Below, one piece after another: positions 20,652-30,073 of a stretch of DNA of 36,469 nucleotides (its first letter is position 1; each line of letters begins with the position of its first letter). The notes under the pieces are model-generated. The model was not told where the DNA came from and searched no databases. It saw only the letters and a program-made list of their open reading frames with translations. The position numbers and the translations under genes were made by a program. The stretch comes from Stramenopiles sp. TOSAG23-2 (taxonomy: Eukaryota > Sar): positions 1-36,469 of the forward strand of contig LT649337.1 of NCBI GenBank assembly GCA_900128395.1, given 5' to 3'.

Positions 20652-21234
20652 ATGAATCGGTTAATATATACAAGAAGGAAGCAAAAATTAAAACAGAACG
20701 AAACGGTATTCGAAGATTTTGTTGGTTTTCATTTGACGATGATGTTGATCGCCGCCCAGCAGCTCTCATTCCTGTATTTCCAAAACTAAATGCCATTCCA
20801 CCCGGTCCAAAACCAGATGAACGAAATACAACTCTCGGTCCGTTGCCAGTACGCATGCCCCGAACTCCACCTTGTCCCATATTACTAAATATATCTGCCA
20901 TATCACCACTTGCAAAAAATTGTCTAAATAATTCATCTGCTTCAGTACTTGAAAATTCTGTGTAGTGTCTCATACCACCAGCTCCTGCACTACCTCCACC
21001 TCCATTTACACCAGCTTTTCCGTACTTATCATACGCGGCCCTTTCATCTGGATTTGATAAAATTTGATATGCTTCACCTACCATTTTAAACTTTTTTTCC
21101 GCCTCTTCTTTGTTATTTGTATTTTTATCAGGATGATATTTTAAAGCTGCTTTTCTATATGCTTTTTTAATGTCTGCCTCACTTGCATCTTTTGATATTC
21201 CTAATATTTTATAATAATCACTATTGCTACTCAT
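20608..21234 (-). CDS. DnaJ/HSP40 co-chaperone, type B-like, with hydrophobic C-terminus
   Basis: A J-domain protein that stimulates the ATPase of Hsp70 partners. Residues 6-70 form a clear J domain: DYYKILGI, the basic helix with [13 protein letters not shown] (the HPD motif near residue 35), [12 protein letters not shown] and DKYGKAG. A Gly-rich stretch follows near 76-87, then [20 protein letters not shown] and a G/M/F-rich region as in DNAJB-type proteins. There is no Cys-rich zinc domain and no complete C-terminal substrate domain; at 208 residues it is short. The final 35 residues contain a hydrophobic stretch ([16 protein letters not shown], then [10 protein letters not shown]) that might be a tail anchor. 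Because that end is AT-rich, it could instead be read-through beyond a shorter original gene or an unrecognised intron. Its 3' end is convergent with TOR. Confidence 0.92.
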   Translation of the reverse strand: MSSNSDYYKILGISKDASEADIKKAYRKAALKYHPDKNTNNKEEAEKKFKMVGEAYQILSNPDERAAYDKYGKAGVNGGGGSAGAGGMRHYTEFSSTEADELFRQFFASGDMADIFSNMGQGGVRGMRTGNGPRVVFRSSGFGPGGMAFSFGNTGMRAAGRRSTSSSNENQQNLRIPFRSVLIFASFLYILTDSFSLFILILMMYFCS

Positions 21235-21477
21235 GTTGTACGTATATGTGTCTATATTTTATGTATATCTTCCAGTTTGTTATTTATTCTTTCGATATGG
21301 TTCGTTCTACAATATATATAATGTATTGCTTCCCCAACATACATATGCACATATAATATAGAATATACTATACAATTAGTCGTTCTTACTTTCCCTCTCT
21401 GCAACCTCTCTTCATCAATGTTTTGTCATGTGCTCATTCATCATTCCTGGCATTCAAAATAATTATTAAACAACTAA

Positions 21478-22143
21478 AATATAAAATGTTGGTTCAAGGC
21501 TCCTCCTTAACAATACTATTCTTTGTACTTAAATTTCAAAAAAATCCTATCTTTTTCATAAATGACACTTTATCGATAGGTATCCTACTTCACTTACAAT
21601 ACTCTCGAGTAAAACCTTTAAAACAGGCTCCTCCTTAACAATACTATTCTTTGTACTTAAATTTCAAAAAAATCCTATCTTTTTCATAAATGACACTTTA
21701 TCGATAGGTATCCTACTTCACTTACAATACTCTCGAGTAAAACCTTTAAAACTTTTCCGTCAAAAACCTTACTTTTAAGGAGGTTGAATAATACAAATAG
21801 GACAGGGTACTTCTTACATTATCAAGCATGAAATTAGGCCTCTGTCGACCAACGGGAGACCCTCCTCTAGTTAAAAATATAAAATGTTGGTTCAAGGCTC
21901 CTCCTTAACAATACTATTCTTTGTACTTAAATTTCAAAAAAATCCTATCTTTTTCATAAATGACACTTTATCGATAGGTATCCTACTTCACTTACAATAC
22001 TCTCGAGTAAAACCTTTAAAACTTTTCCGTCAAAAACCTTACTTTTAAGGAGGTTGAATAATACAAATAGGACAGGGTACTTCTTACATTATCAAGCATG
22101 AAATTAGGCCTCTGTCGACCAACGGGAGACCCTCCTCTAGTTA
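21478..22143. repeat. Nested tandem array (128-bp and 270-bp periods)
   Basis: The block beginning GGCTCCTCCTTAACAATAC and ending AAAACCTTTAAAAC occurs three times (from 21498, 21626 and 21896). The second and third are followed by a second block with TTTTAAGGAGGTTGAATA and CTGTCGACCAACGGGAGACC (from about 21751 and 22021). The array thus reads A-A-B-A-B, with a 270-bp A-B period. Copies seem identical. CCTCCTTAA in block A and TTAAGGAGG in block B are complementary and could pair. Confidence 0.95.
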
Positions 22144-22498
22144 ATAATAATAAATAATAAATACTATTTACAATAGGAAAATCCAGGTGGACTTGGTACA
22201 AATTAAAGTAGAATAGTAATATGAAGTGTGACAATACAAATATTTCTCCTTAAATTCAATTAAAAACCAAAAAAATTGAAAAGAGTGTACTGGAGTATAG
22301 TCCTCGTAGCTCTACTTTAACAACCAAAATCAGTTTTATAACAACCACATACAGTAATATAAAAGAACAACTATATGTAGCTACTCCGGGTACCTGAGCA
22401 TATAAACTTAGCACTGCGAGCGAAGCGTATATATAAAATAATTCTCTAATTAGTGTATAATATATTATATATACTACGAAGTACTATATAGCGTGTGG

Positions 22499-22516
22499 TA
22501 GAGAGGATCCTCTCTA
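22499..22516. repeat. 18-bp perfect palindrome, copy 2
   Basis: Second unchanged copy of TAGAGAGGATCCTCTCTA (first at 5736-5753). Here it is 260 bp downstream of the attractin-like gene; the first copy is 185 bp upstream of a gene start, so position relative to genes is not conserved. Confidence 0.9.
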
Positions 22517-22778
22517 CGATACATAATAAGTTAACGTATCTAGCTGGCTAGCGTGTCTTAATAGCGTCGGAGGACAAACTCTTTTCGTAAATACTAATAC
22601 GAGTATATATTATTTTTAATTTTATACAACAACTATAATACTCGTACGTGCGGCTTCGTACTAAAATACTATTTTGAACTATGCATACTACTACAAGTAG
22701 AAAAAAAAATATTTACGAAAGTACATGTATATATACTAATATTTATTTTGTACAGAGTCGCTATTACTCGTCATATAT

Positions 22779-25700
22779 TTACATTCGATAGTTTGTGAAT
22801 AAAAATAACACGAACGCTAATATATGACTAACTCGTAAACTATTGTAGCTAAATGTCAAACTACCAATACCTTTGTAAGTTGGGTGTGCGCATGCAACAT
22901 CTACATCTGGGCAAATGTAATATCCAGCTGTAGCTTTACCACCCCAGAAAAGCCCATATATGTCAGTATTTAAACCTCTCGACATCTCTTTTTCCAGGGC
23001 ACCACTCCATGACATTAAGACATCCCTTGTTTCATTAATTCCATCGAAAGTTGAGGTTAATGAAATCATAGCATGCCCATATCGTATTGGAAGTTCATTT
23101 TCTACTACGTGATACCCTTTAAAGCCTGGCAAGCCTGCTAAAGAATCAAACGGAAGAAATGGAATAGCAAAATGTGTCATGTGCCAGGATCCGCGTGTAT
23201 TTCCAAATTGCTTCCAGATCAAAGTTGTATTGTATGGAGAATCCAACGTTATCATGTACATATCGTTTAATACGGATTGGCCATCCCAACCGCCATACAC
23301 AAACAAGTAATTGCCGGAATCACGCTTTAAAGTACTCATTGCTTGTTGCCACCTCTTTCGCGGTATGTCTCCATCCGTTTTTACTTCGGTCCATTTAAAT
23401 GCTTGTTTGTCTTGGTTGCGAGCAGGAAGCGTTAACTCCCACAAGTCATTTCTCCCTCTACCATCTACACTACTAAATCCACCAAAAACTAACATTCGAT
23501 ATCTGTCTTTGCTGTATCCATCGCCTTGCTCATAATTGCCAAATTTAGACACTGTGTGAAAATAACGTGGAGCAGGAGGAGCACCAGTTATTGTTTCATC
23601 GATTTTCCTCCATTTGTTTATTTTATGAAAATTCGGGAAAAATGCATGCTTTGTCCAATTGATATTTGAGCAAGGCATGTAATCAATATCACCAACTTCA
23701 AACCCGAATCGAGGGCGGATTACGTATTCGGTTGATGGTACTTGAATTAATTCATAGGAGTTTCCAGTACTAACAATTTTTGTTTTACACGATCTATTTA
23801 ATGGTGCATTCCCAAGTTGTTCTTGCACAGATAAAGTCCAAAGATCGTTTAAACTATTGTTTCCATTCCAACCCCCAAACATAACCATTTGCGCACCCTC
23901 GCCCCAAGTGCTGCTGTTTGATTCATAAGAGTCCGATAAAATCTTCGTGGCGGTGTTATTTCCTTGTAAAACGGCTATTCCATCCTCCTCGATTGTATCT
24001 CGTAAATAAAATTGTTCAAGAATCAGAAATTTTTCATAGCTGTATGGTGTATGGTATTGTGGGCCAAGATAACAATTTAACGAAGTCGAAAAACCACATT
24101 CCCATGCATCCCAAAAAGCTATATAACAGTTTTTAGATTGGCTGCTATCATATCCACAACCGGTGCTTATGTTAGAACCGCAAACTTTACTGATAGTACT
24201 AGGTAGACTGCATGTAGTAGTACTACCATCGGGGCATTTGTCCGCGCATATATATGCACATACTTCAGAACATAAATGAGAACCTCCCTCATCTCGTCTC
24301 AACACTGCTGTACTATTGTATGTAATCCCTTCGGGCATAATAAAATCAATTTGGCTTCTTTCAACGCGTATCGGCTCTGTCCAGAACGAGTCATTAACTA
24401 GTCTAGATTGGTTCATCTCGGCATAGTGAGAATCAGTGTGAGATGATACTTCTTGAGTAATATCGTTGTAAAAAACTTCGCGAGACTTGTTCCCTTTCAT
24501 GATTACATAATATGGTGAAATGCCATTCTTTTTACAGTTACATCCACAATGTTTAGCCTCGTATTGACAATCAGAAGCAGCTTGAGCATCAGTTAAAAAT
24601 GCTATGGTAAGATCACTCTCTCTTTCAGTCATGTATAAGTGCGGCATGTCACAAAAAGGCAATTTAGCATCTAAACCATGGCATTCTGGAACTGTTTTAA
24701 ATTCAATGGTGACAACATTACTTCCCGTTTTCGAACACACCTCAGGTAAATGCTCGATGGGGCCACTATTCTCGCACACACATTGCTGGTTGTATTCTGG
24801 TGTACCTTTTGTACCTGAATCACAAAAAACAGAAACTCTAGAATTATGACCATCAGTCTTACATTTTTGTCTGGCCTGGCACGCGATTTCTCCCCGACCG
24901 GTGCAACCACCACCAAAATTTACACTATCATGCCATTCCAATTGCTCCTCTTTCTTAGCTTCTCCTAAAGCTAATATACTAACAGAATATCCTAAATTAA
25001 TTGTGACTTTGACATCCTGGCCAAATGCTCTTAAAAATTCTTCTTCTACCTCTTCTGCTATTGCATTTTGTGGGATCCAATCGGTTGTATTTTTGCAAAT
25101 GCGAGAATCACTCCATGCCTCTCCCCATCTTAACTGCGGTTGAGCATCAATTTCAGCTTTTTTAGATACACAATCAAATGCGAGTTTGAATTTGTCTGGA
25201 AATTGCCATGTACTTCTACAAACTTCATCTTGCCCCGCCTCGGGAAAAAAGACCCGTGTACCATCTTTGCTTGTTATCTCCCTTTTTAACATTCTTATCG
25301 CATCTGTCCTGCCACTAATAGCTTCTGCGCTACCTGGGATCGCACAACTAAGTTTATTTTGGTCCTTACCTTGAGAGTCTCTAGCTGGAGCCTTTGTAGC
25401 AGAGCACTGAAACGATTGGAGCTCCCTTTGCAAAAGTATTTTTCTTTGCATTGTAAAATGGGGATCCCATGTACATCCCTCGATCCAATCTCCCTCGCAC
25501 GTTTCTCTGTCGGGTACTGTACAAGGATTGTTAGGACGATCATGACACTTACAACAGTCCTGGGCATATATTTTTGCAATGTCACCTTGTGCTGATATCA
25601 AATCGTCAGCCGTTGCTCGCACAGGATCAGAGATCTGTCTTGAATAAGTTCGATGTGCAACTTTAGTATAACTTTCCTTAAATGCATGAACTGCTACATG

Positions 25701-27602
25701 CCCACTTCTTGGCTGTGGTATTACTTCCTCTACCTGTAGTCCATTTTTAATACAGTCTTTGTCTCTAGGATTACATGTAGAATCGCAAGTAGCCCCAAAA
25801 TAGCCCCTGACGCAAAAGCAGATGCCGGCTTGGCATTCTCCATGACCACTACACTTCTCTAATGCCTCGCATCCAAGCGCTCCGTCTTCAACTTCACGTA
25901 CAGTGTAATTTGCATCAAAACCGCTATGTGATGGACACATGTTTTCATAATACATTTTAATCACCATCTTCCCTTTAATACCGGCAAATCTTGTGGTGGG
26001 CATTATTTTTGTGGAACATCCGTGAAACAGAACTGTTCCCCCTGTTGTAACATTATATTCATTCATAGCAGTTACATTGCTAGTGTCTGTAATGGTAACA
26101 TAGCTTTCACATGTAAATGGAGGGTTTGCTAAATCTAACCTTTGTACATCTAAAACAATAATGTAGTTTTTCGATGTGATATTTGGTTCAATTATCCACA
26201 AACATTCTGTCTGCGGTAACAGCTTGCCAGAATGTAGCTCGCCTTTCATATCTACAAATCTATTATTCTTCGGGCAAATTCTGCGTGGTGGATATACCTC
26301 ATCGCTTGCATATACCTTCATACATAGAAATTCGGACGACATTTCCTCCATGTATGCTGGGGCATTTGTTGGGAGACTTGGAATTGGCAATTTTGCCAAA
26401 TACCAAACAGAATTTGATAAAGAAGTTTTTGTTTCGCCTCCAAACGTAACCATGATCCCATCACTCATCACCCCTGTGTCCCTGTACATAAAGGTGGAAA
26501 CATGGGCAAATCGCCCGATATTTATGTCTAATGATTTTCCTATGTAACGATCGATCAAATCAGGACACCATTGGGTATATTGTAATGTTGCTTTTTCTTG
26601 GTTTAAAGATCGATCAATTTCATTCTGAAAGTAACGACAATCTGTGATCCCCCGTCCTTCCGGTTTCGGATTTAATTTATGCCATCTTCCACAGCGATTA
26701 CATTGCAAAACATTTTTCGACTCGCATGATTGTGCTAGGGTATCACCATCTAAATTTTTTGCCATGAAAGCAAACTTTCTGATCACCTGAAGTTCTGTAT
26801 CAAGCATTTGTGTGCCATCGATTAATCCTCGAATGAATAACCACATGTCGTCTTTAACACCACCGTTCAAACCGCCATATGCCAAGGCATAGGGCTTCAT
26901 AATTAAATTTCCACTACCTGTGAAAGTACTCTGGGTGGAAATAGCTAAAAAAGTAAATTGTGTTCTAGGACCAGGCCATGAAAAACATTGGCTGTGTGCA
27001 AGTCCTTCAGATTCTTTTGGTGTGTAGTAACGTCCCCTATAATATTCGAAATAACTTAAGCCAATATCTTGCGCCCAATAACGAAACTCATCTATCTTTT
27101 GATTTTCAATTTGAGGATCTGGCTTGTTTTGATATATCTTCGCATTTTCAGACATAAGCTTCCTTCCACTTATATTCAATTGCATAAGTCGTCGAACTCT
27201 TTCTTTGTGAATAGCAGCATGTTTCTGCTTTTTATAGTAATACGAGCTATAATTTATGAGTAATAAAACCACGATACTGTATATTACAACTTGGTATGTA
27301 CAATGTTGTTGATAAATACTAGTAAAATTGAAGACTGTGCTTTTAGTATTACCTGTTACATGTCTATTTTCGCTGTTGCGGTGCCTTCCTCTTCGTCTTC
27401 TTTTTTTGTTCATTTTATTAATGGAATAGTTGGTTGAAGAGTCATCAATGAAATCATAGTTCCTATCCCCGCGTTCCTTTGTTTCCTCATCGGAAAAAGC
27501 TATTCTTTTCTCATCCTGTATATTTCTCTCCTTTACTATGCCAACATTTTCCTTCTTAATATTATGAATTTTATTGCCTTTGAAGCGTTTTCGTAAAGAC
27601 AT
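22779..27602 (-). CDS. Attractin/MEGF8-like membrane protein (kelch, CUB, EGF)
   Basis: Intronless 1607-residue ORF. A basic cytosolic N-terminus (KKRRRRGRHR near 66-75) precedes one membrane segment at about 103-123, suggesting type II topology. The ectodomain then has kelch-like blades (YGGLNGGVKDDMW, FGGETKTSLSNSVW), a CUB-like domain at about 440-567, and an EGF-like domain at about 581-604 (C-S-G-H-G-E-C...C-F-C). A long Cys-rich middle follows, then a second kelch series at about 1230-1560 (FGGWNGNNSLNDLW, VFGGFSSVDGRGRNDLW, YGGWDGQSVLNDMY). Many N-x-S/T sites fit an extracellular or lumenal domain. This order resembles attractin and MEGF8, which are type I in animals. The last 17 residues are hydrophobic after a Ser/Asn-rich stretch, which could be a second anchor or a GPI signal. 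Ligands are unknown. The first in-frame ATG is at 27602, with an in-frame stop shortly upstream. Confidence 0.9.
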   Translation of the reverse strand: MSLRKRFKGNKIHNIKKENVGIVKERNIQDEKRIAFSDEETKERGDRNYDFIDDSSTNYSINKMNKKRRRRGRHRNSENRHVTGNTKSTVFNFTSIYQQHCTYQVVIYSIVVLLLINYSSYYYKKQKHAAIHKERVRRLMQLNISGRKLMSENAKIYQNKPDPQIENQKIDEFRYWAQDIGLSYFEYYRGRYYTPKESEGLAHSQCFSWPGPRTQFTFLAISTQSTFTGSGNLIMKPYALAYGGLNGGVKDDMWLFIRGLIDGTQMLDTELQVIRKFAFMAKNLDGDTLAQSCESKNVLQCNRCGRWHKLNPKPEGRGITDCRYFQNEIDRSLNQEKATLQYTQWCPDLIDRYIGKSLDINIGRFAHVSTFMYRDTGVMSDGIMVTFGGETKTSLSNSVWYLAKLPIPSLPTNAPAYMEEMSSEFLCMKVYASDEVYPPRRICPKNNRFVDMKGELHSGKLLPQTECLWIIEPNITSKNYIIVLDVQRLDLANPPFTCESYVTITDTSNVTAMNEYNVTTGGTVLFHGCSTKIMPTTRFAGIKGKMVIKMYYENMCPSHSGFDANYTVREVEDGALGCEALEKCSGHGECQAGICFCVRGYFGATCDSTCNPRDKDCIKNGLQVEEVIPQPRSGHVAVHAFKESYTKVAHRTYSRQISDPVRATADDLISAQGDIAKIYAQDCCKCHDRPNNPCTVPDRETCEGDWIEGCTWDPHFTMQRKILLQRELQSFQCSATKAPARDSQGKDQNKLSCAIPGSAEAISGRTDAIRMLKREITSKDGTRVFFPEAGQDEVCRSTWQFPDKFKLAFDCVSKKAEIDAQPQLRWGEAWSDSRICKNTTDWIPQNAIAEEVEEEFLRAFGQDVKVTINLGYSVSILALGEAKKEEQLEWHDSVNFGGGCTGRGEIACQARQKCKTDGHNSRVSVFCDSGTKGTPEYNQQCVCENSGPIEHLPEVCSKTGSNVVTIEFKTVPECHGLDAKLPFCDMPHLYMTERESDLTIAFLTDAQAASDCQYEAKHCGCNCKKNGISPYYVIMKGNKSREVFYNDITQEVSSHTDSHYAEMNQSRLVNDSFWTEPIRVERSQIDFIMPEGITYNSTAVLRRDEGGSHLCSEVCAYICADKCPDGSTTTCSLPSTISKVCGSNISTGCGYDSSQSKNCYIAFWDAWECGFSTSLNCYLGPQYHTPYSYEKFLILEQFYLRDTIEEDGIAVLQGNNTATKILSDSYESNSSTWGEGAQMVMFGGWNGNNSLNDLWTLSVQEQLGNAPLNRSCKTKIVSTGNSYELIQVPSTEYVIRPRFGFEVGDIDYMPCSNINWTKHAFFPNFHKINKWRKIDETITGAPPAPRYFHTVSKFGNYEQGDGYSKDRYRMLVFGGFSSVDGRGRNDLWELTLPARNQDKQAFKWTEVKTDGDIPRKRWQQAMSTLKRDSGNYLFVYGGWDGQSVLNDMYMITLDSPYNTTLIWKQFGNTRGSWHMTHFAIPFLPFDSLAGLPGFKGYHVVENELPIRYGHAMISLTSTFDGINETRDVLMSWSGALEKEMSRGLNTDIYGLFWGGKATAGYYICPDVDVACAHPTYKGIGSLTFSYNSLRVSHILAFVLFLFTNYRM

Positions 27603-28509
27603 ATTGTGGTTATCGTTATATGATGTACAATGTATGTATGTACAAATTTATTGTATCTACAAAATATCTCTGTTGATCTTCTATTCCATAGAAAATGAAG
27701 AAGGTGAAGAATATATATATGTATATATATATATATATAGACTAATCAATATTAATTAGTAGTAGCCTAATAATATTTGTTGTTGTTGTTATTAATAAAT
27801 AATATTATTAGTATATATTATTATTATTATTTTATTATTATTATTATTATTTTAATACTATTTTATTACTATTATATTATTATACCTCTATTATTACGAG
27901 ACGTAGTCCATCAGTATAGTCTATAGCCTACTGTTGCTACTATTAATAATATCTGGTCTATTGTTTTATTGTTTTATTTATATTTTACTGTAATAGTAAA
28001 TATTAATATAACTGTAATTCTTAGTACTAAGAACTAAGAACTGATTTAGAACTGTGTAATATTAATAATGTGTAATGTGCTAATGTATTAATTCATAATT
28101 CATAATACCTGGTGATAAGTGATAAACACAACAACAAAAAACTAAAACACTGTCATCTTCAGTTTCCACGAATATATCACAACTCTTCGAGGATACGTAA
28201 TCTCCTGCTATTATTCTATTAACATTGGACAGTACCGTAAAAAAGCACCAATTCCTTCCATTTTCCACATTCCCTTAAAAGACCACATATATTTTTTATT
28301 TTTTTTTTGTTTTGCACCCGCCCCCTTAGCTTAGGCCCGCCCAAGTTGAAAAAAATAATTGAATAAATATATCCTATACAGAGGCATGTACATAGTTCGA
28401 TTGTTGTTATTTTTACATAACATATATATATATATTATATATATCGTTGCTATTAGTGTTAAGCAAATATATATATAAATACATATACACAAACATTTCT
28501 ATAAGGATA
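27603..28509. other. Divergent intergenic region, attractin-like gene and OST48
   Basis: 900 bp with long AT and TTA microsatellites (about 27700-27870) and the palindrome TTCTTAGTACTAAGAA at about 28018-28033. A 62-codon minus-strand open frame at 28080-28268 has less AT-rich, more protein-like composition and is crossed by a donor-like CACCAG|GTATTA at about 28107-28112. It might be an upstream exon of a minus-strand transcript, but it cannot be joined in frame to the attractin-like ORF because of an in-frame stop before that start. Confidence 0.4.
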
Positions 28510-29922
28510 ATGCGGATGAAACTTAGTTATTATTGTCTATTTATAGTAATATCAACATTTCTTCATGTATTGATACATTATACATTAGCTGATGTTTCGC
28601 CTTCACCAAAAGTAAAAACGTTGATTATGTTAAATAGAATAGAAGAGAAAGAGAAATATTCGAATTTTTTCAACAGCTTGATTAAACGAAGGCATGCGTT
28701 GTTTTTCAAATCTGCTTCTGATGAATCTACTGTATTAGAAAGTCATGGAAAATCTCTGTATAATAATGTTATCATTTTTGCTCCAGGAGTTGACGAGTTT
28801 GGAGGATTTGAAGTATCTGATTTAGAACATTTTGTCAATCAACATGCTGGCAACGTACTTATAGGATTGGACAAAAGTGCTGGACATGCTATTCGACAAT
28901 TTGTTAAACGGTGTGGTGCAAAGATCCCCAAAAAAGGCGCTGAAGTCATTGACCATTTTTCATTTTGGGAAAATTCAACAGTAAATCAAAATTATAATGT
29001 AGGTGAACGTGACAATGAAGTTGATAATGTGAATCCTCATACTATTGTATACGGTGGAAAATTACTTTCGAATGATATTTTATTAATGAAACATCAACGT
29101 TTGGATGGCACAAGTGCAAGTGGAAAAGTTTCATCTATGTCACAAATTTTGTTTAAAGGTACTCATTTACTGTTAAATACGAAAAAGAAAGGAAGTTTGT
29201 TATTTGGTATATTGCGTGCAAAACGAACTACTTATTCTGCTGATGACAAAAAAGAAATTAAAAATATTGAATCAAAAAATACAGGAAAAAGAATTGTCCT
29301 TATAGGAGGTTTACAAGCAAGAAATAATGCACGTATAATCATTTCTGGATCAAATGCAATGTTTGCTAACGAATTTTCTAGTAACAATCAAGATTTTATT
29401 GCGTCGATAACGAAATGGAATTTCCTAGAAACTGGAAAAATACGTGTTAGTTTCAGGAAGCACAAGCTGGAAGAGAATAATAATAGTCAAAATATACTTT
29501 TGGCTTCAACTACAGAAGACCATTCTGTTTACACTGTAACTAATCGAATTAAATATTCTTTAATGGTTGAGGAATATAGGCACAGTAATAATAAATGGAT
29601 ACCATTCATTGGAGAGGATTTACAATTGGAACTAGTTTTACTTGACCCTGTGTTACGCATGAATTTAAAACATGATGGTAATGGTCGTTATAGTACAATA
29701 TTTGATCTACCGAATCAATTTGGTATTTATAAGCTAAGGTTTGTATATGATCGCTCACCTTCATATACAATCATTGAAACAGTGGATACAATAACTGTCC
29801 GACCAAAAAAGTTAAAACAATACTCAAAATTTATATCGTTGTCATATCCATATTTTATTTCCGTTGTAACATTGCAAATTGGTTGGGTATTTTTTGGAGC
29901 AAAGTTATATTTTTATCTATAA
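28510..29922 (+). CDS. Oligosaccharyltransferase 48-kDa subunit (OST48/DDOST/Wbp1)
   Basis: Subunit of the ER oligosaccharyltransferase, which transfers the lipid-linked glycan to Asn in nascent proteins. From the first ATG at 28510 the protein is 470 residues (family about 430-460). A signal peptide covers about 1-28 (YYCLFIVISTFLHVLIHYTLA). The lumenal part shows the family order: RHALFFKSASDE, LYNNVIIFAPGVDEFGG, GNVLIGLDKSAG, AEVIDHFSFW, then IVLIGGLQARNNARIIISGS, SITKWNFLETGKIRV and a beta-rich C-terminal domain. The single membrane segment at the end follows the usual YSKFISLSYPYF sequence. The chain stops at AKLYFYL with no Lys-rich cytosolic tail, whereas animal and yeast proteins have one. 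The open frame extends upstream of 28510 without an ATG. It is convergent with the zinc-finger gene, with 151 bp between stop codons. Confidence 0.95.
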   Translation: MRMKLSYYCLFIVISTFLHVLIHYTLADVSPSPKVKTLIMLNRIEEKEKYSNFFNSLIKRRHALFFKSASDESTVLESHGKSLYNNVIIFAPGVDEFGGFEVSDLEHFVNQHAGNVLIGLDKSAGHAIRQFVKRCGAKIPKKGAEVIDHFSFWENSTVNQNYNVGERDNEVDNVNPHTIVYGGKLLSNDILLMKHQRLDGTSASGKVSSMSQILFKGTHLLLNTKKKGSLLFGILRAKRTTYSADDKKEIKNIESKNTGKRIVLIGGLQARNNARIIISGSNAMFANEFSSNNQDFIASITKWNFLETGKIRVSFRKHKLEENNNSQNILLASTTEDHSVYTVTNRIKYSLMVEEYRHSNNKWIPFIGEDLQLELVLLDPVLRMNLKHDGNGRYSTIFDLPNQFGIYKLRFVYDRSPSYTIIETVDTITVRPKKLKQYSKFISLSYPYFISVVTLQIGWVFFGAKLYFYL

Positions 29923-30073
29923 AACTTTTATTAAAAAAGCAATTTTTTAAAATATCAAAATATTATATACTTCAGTACGAAGGCTATAATGTGATATGAT
30001 ATGATATGTGTGTGATAAATTATGATACGAAGCGTACAAATATTTTTTATATGATATATAATTTTACTCTCTC

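Larger units (their letters stand above)
21235..22778. other. Intergenic region with nested tandem repeats
   Basis: 1.5 kb between the DnaJ start and the 3' end of the attractin-like gene. It is dominated by the repeat array at 21478-22143. To the right lie an 18-bp palindrome (22499-22516), a GCGAAGCGTAT motif near 22424 and a GTACG...CGTAC stem near 22642-22660. Short open frames here are products of the repeats. No RNA gene is recognised. Confidence 0.6.

Noticed and set aside
21478-22143. CRISPR-like array
   Set aside because: The repeats are long, contiguous and few, with no unique spacers, in a clearly eukaryotic window.
28447-28509. Upstream extension of OST48 to 28447
   Set aside because: The codon at 28447 is TTG, and the extension is AT-repeat sequence before a good signal peptide; the first ATG is at 28510.
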